Assembly: GCA_026785795.1 (NCBI GenBank)
Contig: JAJAZJ010000292.1
Coordinates: forward strand, 1-8,302
Direction of reading: 5' to 3'
Source: Pseudoxanthomonas sp.
GTDB lineage: Bacteria; Pseudomonadota; Gammaproteobacteria; Xanthomonadales; Xanthomonadaceae
DNA length: 8,302 nucleotides
The notes beneath the pieces are model-generated. The model made no database searches and was not told where the DNA came from. It was given only the letters and a program-made list of their open reading frames with translations. A program made the position numbers and the translations under genes. Below, in pieces: positions 1-5,809 of this stretch (within the stretch, counting starts at the first letter, position 1; the number at the start of each line of letters is the position of its first letter).

Positions 1-388
1 GCGCATCGCCCTCGCGCCGGAATGCGCCCACGTAGACCTCGCCCATGCGCGCATCGATGGCGGCCAAGATGCGCGGGCCTGCCGCCTGCGTGGCGATGAC
101 CTGCAGCGTTGACACCGCCAGCACCGGCCGGTCCAGAGCCAGCGCGATGCCCTGGGCGAGGGCGATGGCCAGGCGCACGCCGGTGAAGGCACCGGGGCCG
201 CGGCTGATGGCGATGGCGTCGAGCTGCGCGCGTTTGATCCCCGCGTCAGCCAGCAACTGCTCGGCCCACGGCAGTGCGTACTCCGCATGCAGGCGCGGCG
301 CGATCTCATGGCGTTCAATCACCTCGCCGTCCAGATACAGCGCGACCGAGCAGGCCTCGGTGGCGGTTTCAAAAGCGAGCAGCTTCAT
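1..388 (-). CDS. tsaB: TsaB, tRNA t6A37 biosynthesis protein (C-terminus beyond the window)
   Basis: Reading from an ATG at 388 leftward gives 129 residues before the window edge; the family is usually about 220-240 residues, so the C-terminal half is missing. The protein opens MKLLAFETATEACSVALY, the ASKHA-fold beta-hairpin start of TsaB (old name YeaZ), and carries the hallmark SRGPGAFTGVR at residues 62-72, followed by LAIALAQGIALALDRP and a conserved IDARMGEVYV near residue 111. In bacteria TsaB is the inactive TsaD paralogue that scaffolds TsaD and TsaE. Together they transfer threonylcarbamoyl from TsaC-made threonylcarbamoyl-AMP to A37 of ANN-decoding tRNAs in the cytoplasm; the pathway is generally essential. 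The start lies inside the end of the helicase gene (20-nt overlap), which suggests co-transcription and translational coupling. Identification comes from motif recognition and gene order. Confidence 0.95.
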   Translation of the reverse strand, partial: MKLLAFETATEACSVALYLDGEVIERHEIAPRLHAEYALPWAEQLLADAGIKRAQLDAIAISRGPGAFTGVRLAIALAQGIALALDRPVLAVSTLQVIATQAAGPRILAAIDARMGEVYVGAFRREGDA

Positions 389-2468
389 ACCAGTCCTGTT
401 CCGTGTCCGGCGCGTCGGGCGCGGCGGTAGGTTCGACGCCAAAGAAACGCTCCACGTCGGCCACCTCGCGGGTGCGCGCGAACGGCGGCAGCGAATCCAG
501 GAAGATCCTGCCGTACGGCTTGCCGGTCAGGCGCGGATCGCACAGCACCAGCACGCCGCGGTCAGTCTCGCTGCGGATCAGGCGGCCCACGCCCTGCTTG
601 AGCGCGATCACCGCCTGCGGCAGCTGCTCGTCGCGAAATGGATTGCCGCCGTCGCGGCGGATCGCTTCCAGGCGCGCCTCGAACACGGGATCGTCCGGTG
701 CGGCGAACGGCAGCTTGTCGATCACCACCACGCTCAGCGCTTCGCCCACTACGTCCACGCCCTCGCGGAAACTGGCTGCGCCCAGCAGCACGCCGTTGCC
801 GGAGGCGCGGAATTTTTCCAGCGGGGTGGCGCGCGGCGCCTCGCCCTGCACGAACAGCGGCCACGGCGCATCGCGCAGGGTTTCGGCCGCCTCGCGCAGC
901 GCGCGGTGCGAAGCAAACAGCAGGAAGGCGCGGCCGCCGGAAGCCTGCAGCACCGGGTACAGCGCGGCGATCAGCGCCGTGCCAAAGCCGCGCGTGTTGG
1001 GTTCGGGCAGGTTCTGCGGCAGGTAGCACAGCGCCTGCCGCGGCCAGTCGAACGGACTGGGCTGCAGCAGGGTGGGCGGATCGGCCAGCCCCAGCCGCTG
1101 CGCGATGTGCTCAAAGCTGCCGCTGACCGCCAGCGTGGCCGAGGTGAACACCCACGCCGCATGCGAACGCTCGCGGTGCTCGCGCAGCGGGCCAGACACA
1201 TCCAGCGGCGTGCGCTGGCAGCGGAACCCGCGCGCGGTGAGTTCGTACCAGAGGACGTCGGTTGGGGCGGGATTCGGGATTCGGGATTCGGGATTCGGTG
1301 GAGCGAGGGGCTCGTGCGACTCCAACGAGATGCCCGCTTTTGCGAATCCCGAATCCCCAATCCCCACTCCCGGCTCTTCCCCCACCCACCTCGCCCACCC
1401 CACAGCCGCGTCCTTCGCGCGTGCCGCGCAGGCGTCCAGGCCGAGTGAGGCGTCGGCCATGGCGACCAGGGCTTCGATCAGGTGCGCCAGCGAGTCGTTC
1501 AGCGCGTCGAAACCCGCGTGCACTTCCGGGTTGGCCAGCGCGCGCTGGCGCGTGCCGCGGTTGGGCAGGCCTTCCATCGCCGCGCGCAGTTCGCGCAGCG
1601 ATTGTTCCAGCGCGCGTACCGGCACCTGCAGCGCGGCCAGCGCGCCGGCAATGTCCTTGCACTCGGCCAGGCAGTCGCGGGCCAGCTCCTGCAGCTGGCG
1701 CATGCCGATGCTTTCGCCGAAGAAGTTGGCCGCCAGCTCAGGCAGCTGGTGGGCCTCGTCGATCACGAAGGCCTGCGCGCCGGGCAGTATTTCGCCGAAG
1801 CCCTCCTGCTTCAGCGCCAGGTCGGCCAGCAGCAGGTGGTGGTTGACCACCACGATGTCGGCCGACTGCGCGCGCTGTCGCGCCTGGACCACGAAACAGT
1901 CGCCCCAGAACGGACAGTTGCTGCCCAGGCAGTTGTCGTTGGTGGAGGTGACCATGGGCAACAGCGGCGAATCATCGGGCAAGGCGTCGAGTTCGGCGAT
2001 ATCGCCGAACTGGGTGCGTCCGCCCCACGACACGATGCGCTGGAACTGCGAAATCTGCTCGCGCGTGGTGAACACGCCCTTCATCAGCTTCGGCTCGCCC
2101 TTGGCCTGCTCCAGCCGGTACCTGCACAGATAGTTGGCGCGCCCTTTCAGCAGCGCGGACTTCAGGCCCGTGCCCAGCGCATCGCGCACCCGCGGCAGGT
2201 CGCGGTGGTAGAGCTGGTCCTGCAGCGCACGCGTGCCGGTGGAGATGATGGTCTTCAGCCCGGACAGCAGCGCCGGCACCAGGTAGGCAAAGGTCTTGCC
2301 GGTGCCGGTGCCGGCTTCGGCCAGCAGCACCTCGCGGCCCTCGAACGCTTCGGCAATCGCACTGGAAAGGCGCTGCTGCGCCTCGCGCGGGACGAAGTGG
2401 TCGAGCTGGCTGTCGAGCGCACCGCCTTCGCTGAGCGCGTCGCGGCTGGCCTGGGCAAGGGCGGACAT
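369..2468 (-). CDS. yoaA: ATP-dependent DNA helicase of the DinG/YoaA (XPD-like, iron-sulfur) family
   Basis: 699 residues from an ATG at 2468 to TGA at 369-371. It shows the superfamily 2 XPD/DinG layout: Walker A EAGTGTGKT (51-59); four cysteines C115, C180, C185 and C191 placed like the [4Fe-4S] ligands of XPD/DinG helicases; Walker B DEAH (237-240); FTSATL (441-446); SFREGVDV (567-574); and motif VI QGVGRLIRSETDRG (625-638). Family members are ATP-driven 5'-3' DNA helicases acting in repair and damaged-fork processing; E. coli YoaA works with the DNA polymerase III chi subunit HolC. I choose YoaA over DinG because yoaA lies next to tsaB in E. coli and because of length (E. coli YoaA is about 636 residues). 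The excess is largely explained by residues about 366-400, a translated heptamer repeat (see 1269-1371) lying in the spacer between the iron-sulfur/arch region and helicase domain 2. No strong Shine-Dalgarno is visible upstream of the ATG. The stop overlaps the tsaB start. Confidence 0.92.
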   Translation of the reverse strand: MSALAQASRDALSEGGALDSQLDHFVPREAQQRLSSAIAEAFEGREVLLAEAGTGTGKTFAYLVPALLSGLKTIISTGTRALQDQLYHRDLPRVRDALGTGLKSALLKGRANYLCRYRLEQAKGEPKLMKGVFTTREQISQFQRIVSWGGRTQFGDIAELDALPDDSPLLPMVTSTNDNCLGSNCPFWGDCFVVQARQRAQSADIVVVNHHLLLADLALKQEGFGEILPGAQAFVIDEAHQLPELAANFFGESIGMRQLQELARDCLAECKDIAGALAALQVPVRALEQSLRELRAAMEGLPNRGTRQRALANPEVHAGFDALNDSLAHLIEALVAMADASLGLDACAARAKDAAVGWARWVGEEPGVGIGDSGFAKAGISLESHEPLAPPNPESRIPNPAPTDVLWYELTARGFRCQRTPLDVSGPLREHRERSHAAWVFTSATLAVSGSFEHIAQRLGLADPPTLLQPSPFDWPRQALCYLPQNLPEPNTRGFGTALIAALYPVLQASGGRAFLLFASHRALREAAETLRDAPWPLFVQGEAPRATPLEKFRASGNGVLLGAASFREGVDVVGEALSVVVIDKLPFAAPDDPVFEARLEAIRRDGGNPFRDEQLPQAVIALKQGVGRLIRSETDRGVLVLCDPRLTGKPYGRIFLDSLPPFARTREVADVERFFGVEPTAAPDAPDTEQDWYEAARF
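1269..1371. repeat. Foldback heptamer repeat element (GGGATTC type) inside the helicase gene
   Basis: Four perfect tandem copies of GGGATTC fill 1269-1296. After a 47-nt centre comes the inverted arm: GAATCCC at 1344-1350 and 1351-1357, then degenerate CAATCCC (1358-1364) and CACTCCC (1365-1371). The 103-bp unit can fold into a long hairpin. From memory, GGGATTCGGGATTCG-type repeats are scattered through Xanthomonadaceae genomes, normally between genes. Here the element lies wholly inside the yoaA reading frame and is translated on the minus strand as GVGIGDSGFAKAG...NPESRIPNP (residues about 366-400) with no stop or frameshift. It has no transposase and no clear target-site duplication. Confidence 0.85.
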
Positions 2469-2745
2469 GGGTCGGGAAGCGATCCTGAGGATAAAGCCCC
2501 TGCCCCGTTTACGGGGGAGGGTTGGGGTGGGGGCAAGCCGGAATCCGTTGGGACTGGTAAGGACCCTGCGCCGCGTGACTGGCGCATCTGGATCGGATCA
2601 CCGGAAATACTGATCCCGCTGCCAGTTTAATCGCTTCGGCCGCCGCCCCCATCCCGGCTTTCCCCCGTGAACGGGGGAAGGGGCGCCTAACCGCCTGCTC
2701 GCTGCTATGCCAGACGCCCACAGAAGCTGGCGTGCGTGTTCCGAC
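2469..2745. other. 277-bp gap between the two minus-strand gene pairs
   Basis: The gap separates the lipoprotein stop (2746) from the yoaA ATG (2468). Most of it (2496-2684) is a foldback repeat described separately. Between the repeat and the lipoprotein, GCCAG (2709-2713) and CTGGC (2727-2731) could pair as a weak hairpin just after the mrcB-lipoprotein pair, but no T-run follows on the minus strand. The repeat centre holds a less GC-rich stretch (about 2590-2635) that could host a yoaA promoter, but I see no convincing -35/-10 pair. I found no coding potential that looks real. Confidence 0.6.
2496..2684. repeat. Foldback intergenic repeat with two inverted copies of a ~40-bp palindromic unit
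   Basis: The left copy at 2496-2534 reads GCCCCTGCCCCGTTTACGGG then GGGAGGGTTGGGGTGGGGGC. The right copy at 2645-2684 is its inverse; read on the minus strand it begins GCCCCTTCCCCCGTTCACGG and ends ATGGGGGC. The copies agree at most positions over about 40 nt, and each holds its own small palindrome: CCCCGT-TT-ACGGGG at 2503-2516, and TTCCCCCGT-GA-ACGGGGGAA at 2660-2679. The roughly 110 nt between them is unrelated. This looks like a MITE- or REP-like intergenic element. A similar 'CTCCCG...CGGGAG...TTGGGGTG' repeat is, from memory, common in Xanthomonas genomes. The inner hairpins could end or slow transcription from the lipoprotein side, although neither is followed by a U-tract. Confidence 0.75.
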
Positions 2746-3276
2746 TCACATGCGCTGGATGCCGGGCACGGTGCAGGTATCGATCCGTGCGCGCGCGTCG
2801 GCCGCGGTTTCCGCCTGGCCCAGGGCCAGCCTGGCCTGTTCGATCGTCGCCCAGTGGCGGCGGCACAGCGGGCCCACCCGTGCGCCTGCGCCGTAAGCGC
2901 GCTGGGCAAGGGTCTCGGCGCGAGCGTACTCACGCTGCAGCAGGGCGACCTCCGCACGCTCCTGCAGCAGCGCCGGATCATCGGCCACGATCAGCAGCGC
3001 GTAGTTCAGCGCCGCAGCAGCCTCTGCGGTATCGCCCGCAGCCAGCGCGCGCGCTGCGGCCCGGCGCAGGTCCTCCACCTGCGGATCGCGCAGCGGCTGC
3101 ACCGCGAGTTCGCGATCATCGGCGCCCGCGGCAGCGGCGATGGCGGCGAGCCGCGACTGCGGCGCGACCTCCGCCACCGCGGGCGTGGCCGGCACGGTTG
3201 GCCATAGGCTGCACGCGCCCAGCGTACCCGCACTCAGCAGCAGGCCCAGCGCCGGCAAACGCCGGAGCAAGCTCAA
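2746..3276 (-). CDS. TPR lipoprotein, candidate LpoP-like activator of PBP1B
   Basis: 176 residues from a TTG at 3276 to TGA at 2746-2748. The N-terminus is a lipoprotein signal: basic MSLLRR, hydrophobic LPALGLLLSAGT, lipobox LGAC with the lipidated cysteine at residue 22. Ser follows it rather than Asp, so outer-membrane retention is expected. After an Ala/Pro-rich linker (23-45) comes a helical region with at least one clear tetratricopeptide repeat (about 69-101, AARALAAGDTAEAAAALNYA then LLIVADDP) and a second, less regular one (102-132). Two further cysteines (C138, C168) could form a disulfide. The start overlaps the mrcB stop as TTGA; a second TTG at codon 3 is an alternative start. 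Family knowledge: LpoP of Pseudomonas aeruginosa is an outer-membrane TPR lipoprotein that activates PBP1B and is genetically linked to its gene. Size, topology, fold and position all fit. The gene call is firm; the LpoP role is inferred from context. Confidence 0.85.
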   Translation of the reverse strand: MSLLRRLPALGLLLSAGTLGACSLWPTVPATPAVAEVAPQSRLAAIAAAAGADDRELAVQPLRDPQVEDLRRAAARALAAGDTAEAAAALNYALLIVADDPALLQERAEVALLQREYARAETLAQRAYGAGARVGPLCRRHWATIEQARLALGQAETAADARARIDTCTVPGIQRM

Positions 3277-5714
3277 GGCGTTGGCGCCGGTGCGGTGTCG
3301 ACCGGCTCAGGCGCAGGCTCAGACGCAGCCGCAGGCGCGGGCTCATCGCGCTTGCCGTCCAGGCCGAACCAGCTGCGCCAGCCGCCGTTGGACCCATCGG
3401 CCGTGGCTTCGGCCTCCTCGGCCACCGGCACGATCACGCACGCGCGGTAGTCCGGCGCATAGCCGGCCACGAACGGCAGCTGGCGCGCACCGGGGCAGCC
3501 CGGGTCGGTGCTGTTGCCGCCCGCGATCCACTGCCAGTCCAGGCCCTTGCCCGCGACTTTCAGCGGCGCGCTGGGCAGGCGCGAGAAAATGCCGGACCAC
3601 ACGCGCATAGCGCCGGTGGCCCCGTACAGGCCGGTCTGCTGGTTCTGGTCGTTGCCCATCCACACCACCGCCAGGTGATCGCCGGTGTAGCCGGCGTACC
3701 AGCTGTCGCGGCCGTCGTTGCTGGTGCCGGTCTTGCCCGCGGACTGCAGCTTGCCCAGGCCGTCGCCGAGCAGCTGGCGCCCGGTGCCGCTGCTGACCAC
3801 CTGCTGCAGGGCCACGTTGATCAGGTTGGCGGCGATGGAGTCGCCTTCCAGCGCCGGCGCCGGAGTCTTGTCGTAGCGCTTGAGCAGCTTGCCTTTCGGG
3901 TCCAGCACCCCGCGCACCGCGTGCAGCGGCTGGATCTCGCCGCCGGAGGCCAGGAACTGGTACAGCTGGGCCATGGCGTAAGGGCTTTGGTCGGCGGCGC
4001 CGAGGATCAGTGACGGATTCGGATCGGCCTTGATCCCGGCCAGCACCTGCAGCAGGTCCGCCAGCCTGGCCGGCTGCACCTGCATGCCAAGACGCACCGT
4101 GGCCTGGTTGTAGGAACGCGCCAGCGCATCCACCAGCCGCACCGAGCCATGGCTGCGGTTGTCCGAATTGCCGGGCGTCCAGCTGCGGCCCTTGCCCAAC
4201 GGCACGGTGACCGGCGAGTCGTCGACATAACTTGCCAACGAATATTTGTCCGGCTGGGCCAGCGCCAGCAGGTATACGAACGGCTTCAGCAGCGAGCCCA
4301 CCGGCCGCTGCGCCTCCACCGCGCGGTTGAAGCCCGGCTGCGACACCTTGCCGCTACCGACCACCGCCAGCACGTCGCCATCGTGCACGTCGGTCAGCAC
4401 CAGCCCGGCCTGCAGCGGCGGACGCTTGCCGGTTTGCAGCGCCTTCAGCGCGCGGGTCACCGCGCCCTCGGCATAGGCCTGCGCCGAAGGCGACATGCCG
4501 GTGTGCACGGTGAGGCCCGCGCCCAGCAGCGCGCCCTCCGGGTAGTCGCGCCCCAGCTGGCGGCGCACCAGGTCGATGTAGGCGGGGAAGCGGTTGGCCG
4601 CGACCATGCCCGGCGACTTGGCCACGCCCAGCGGCGCGGCCGTTGCGCGCTTGAACTCGGCCGCGTCGATCAGCCCGGTTTCATGCAGCTTGGCCAGGGC
4701 CAGGTTGCGGCGATCCAGCGCGCGCTCCGGATTGCGCCGCGGGTCGTAGTAGGACGGCCCCTTGACGATGCCGATCAGCAGCGCGATCTGCTCGGTGGTC
4801 AGCGAACTGAGTTCGCGCCCGAACCAGAATTCCGAAGCCGCGGCCACGCCGTGGATGGCCTGGCTGCCGCGCTGGCCCATGTACACCTGGTTCAAATACG
4901 CTTCAAGCAGGGTGCGCTTGTCGTACCTGGCCTCCAGGATCAGCGCATACAGGATTTCGTTGAACTTGCGGGTCAGGGTCTGCTCGCGGCCAATGCCGAG
5001 CATGCCGCTGCGGGCCAGCTGCTGGGTCAGGGTGCTGGCGCCCTGGCGGGTCTCGCCGCCGGAGCGCAGTGCGACCCAAAGCGCCCGTACCATGCCGCTG
5101 AGGTCGATGCCGTGGTGGCGGCTGAAGTCGCGATCTTCCACCGCCTGCAGCCCGGTCACCAGCAGCTCGGGCACTTCCTCCAGCTGCACCAGGCGGCGCT
5201 CTTCCTGTTTCTGCCCATACAGCGTGGCGATGCGCGCCGGATCCAGGCGCGCGCCCTTGAGCGCCTGCTTGCGGGCCGGTTCGCGCACGCTGGCCACGCG
5301 GCCGTCGGCCAGGCTGACCTGCACGACGCGCGGCGCGACCCGACCGTCCACGTCGACGAAACCGCGGTTGGAAATGGTGAAGCGGCCGCCGTCGCGCGCA
5401 TACGTGCCGGGCACGCTGCCGCTGCCGTCATCGCGGTAGGACGCAGCGTCGAGTTCGGTCTTCAGGGTCTTCGCGTCCATCGCCAGGCCCGGCGCAAGCT
5501 GCAGCGGCCTGGCGTAGACGCGCGTGGGCAGCTGCCACTGCAGGCCGCCAAAGCGCGCGCTGACTTCGTGGTTGAGATACAGCACATAGGGGATCAGGAA
5601 GCCCAGTCCCAGCGCCACCGCGGCCAATGACCAGGTGATCAGGCGCTGGCGCCAGGGCGGCGCGCCGTGATCGTCTTCGTTGTCGTCTGGATGGTCGTAG
5701 TCGTAGCGCGGCAC
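3273..5714 (-). CDS. mrcB: Penicillin-binding protein 1B, bifunctional peptidoglycan synthase
   Basis: 813 residues (E. coli PBP1B is 844). Order: acidic cytoplasmic tail (1-23), single membrane anchor (about 24-47), UB2H-like region (about 60-150), GT51 glycosyltransferase and penicillin-binding transpeptidase. In the GT51 domain are QAVEDRDF with catalytic Glu193, GASTLTQQLAR (225-235), RKFNEILYALILE with Glu253, and EAYLNQVYMGQ. The transpeptidase motifs are SLLK (474-477, acyl-ester Ser474), SYN (534-536) and KTGT (661-664). The enzyme polymerises lipid II and crosslinks strands in the periplasm. The UB2H-type region favours PBP1B over PBP1A. The tail is Pro/Ala/Glu-rich (790-813), with two cysteines before it (C740, C759). 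The start is GTG at 5714: no earlier in-frame start lies before an upstream TAG (minus codon at 5747-5745), and the cytoplasmic tail needs it. There is no obvious ribosome-binding site. The gene overlaps the TPR lipoprotein by 4 nt and is divergent from the glycosyltransferase. Confidence 0.96.
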   Translation of the reverse strand: MPRYDYDHPDDNEDDHGAPPWRQRLITWSLAAVALGLGFLIPYVLYLNHEVSARFGGLQWQLPTRVYARPLQLAPGLAMDAKTLKTELDAASYRDDGSGSVPGTYARDGGRFTISNRGFVDVDGRVAPRVVQVSLADGRVASVREPARKQALKGARLDPARIATLYGQKQEERRLVQLEEVPELLVTGLQAVEDRDFSRHHGIDLSGMVRALWVALRSGGETRQGASTLTQQLARSGMLGIGREQTLTRKFNEILYALILEARYDKRTLLEAYLNQVYMGQRGSQAIHGVAAASEFWFGRELSSLTTEQIALLIGIVKGPSYYDPRRNPERALDRRNLALAKLHETGLIDAAEFKRATAAPLGVAKSPGMVAANRFPAYIDLVRRQLGRDYPEGALLGAGLTVHTGMSPSAQAYAEGAVTRALKALQTGKRPPLQAGLVLTDVHDGDVLAVVGSGKVSQPGFNRAVEAQRPVGSLLKPFVYLLALAQPDKYSLASYVDDSPVTVPLGKGRSWTPGNSDNRSHGSVRLVDALARSYNQATVRLGMQVQPARLADLLQVLAGIKADPNPSLILGAADQSPYAMAQLYQFLASGGEIQPLHAVRGVLDPKGKLLKRYDKTPAPALEGDSIAANLINVALQQVVSSGTGRQLLGDGLGKLQSAGKTGTSNDGRDSWYAGYTGDHLAVVWMGNDQNQQTGLYGATGAMRVWSGIFSRLPSAPLKVAGKGLDWQWIAGGNSTDPGCPGARQLPFVAGYAPDYRACVIVPVAEEAEATADGSNGGWRSWFGLDGKRDEPAPAAASEPAPEPVDTAPAPTP

Positions 5715-5809
5715 GGGGATGAGACAATGTGGACTGCGGCGAGTCTAGCGCAGCGCGCCACGCTGCGACCGGGCCACGCCTATCGCCACTCAGCGGGAGT
5801 TCCAACGGC
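5715..5809. promoter_or_regulatory. 95-bp divergent intergenic region between mrcB and the glycosyltransferase
   Basis: Any promoter for mrcB (leftward), and a local one for the glycosyltransferase (rightward), must sit here or inside the neighbouring genes. On the minus strand TAGACT (5746-5741) is a passable -10 hexamer about 27 nt before the mrcB GTG, but no good -35 lies 16-18 nt upstream of it. On the plus strand I see no convincing -35/-10 pair. The short spacing implies overlapping promoters and possible mutual interference. The whole assignment is an inference from gene orientation. Confidence 0.3.
5795..5799 (+). promoter_or_regulatory. Ribosome-binding site that fixes the glycosyltransferase start
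   Basis: GGGAG lies ten nucleotides before the ATG at 5810 and is the only good Shine-Dalgarno near the gene start. It favours the ATG over an in-frame GTG at 5729, which would add 27 residues of poor composition and run the gene almost into mrcB. Confidence 0.6.

Noticed and set aside
1269..1371. CRISPR-like tandem repeat
   Set aside because: The 7-nt units are contiguous without spacers and are mirrored by an inverted arm, which fits a foldback repeat, not a CRISPR array.
45..1448. 467-codon plus-strand open frame over tsaB and yoaA
   Set aside because: It is antisense to two recognised genes, and part of it is simply the translated heptamer repeat.
1482..2630. 382-codon plus-strand open frame across the helicase and intergenic repeat
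   Set aside because: It is antisense to the helicase motifs and has Gln/Arg/Ala-rich shadow composition; it also runs into the foldback repeat.
2660..2679. Rho-independent terminator at the perfect CCCCCGT/ACGGGGG palindrome
   Set aside because: The loop is only two nucleotides and no T-run follows on either strand; the same palindrome recurs in the partner repeat unit, so it is better explained as part of the repeat.
4149..5630. 493-codon plus-strand open frame opposite mrcB
   Set aside because: It lies entirely antisense to an unmistakable PBP1B and its translation is low-complexity His/Gln/Arg/Ala with no domain signature.
5729..5809. Upstream GTG start at 5729 for the glycosyltransferase
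   Set aside because: It would add 27 residues unlike the family, has no ribosome-binding site and would almost meet mrcB; the ATG at 5810 has GGGAG at a proper distance.
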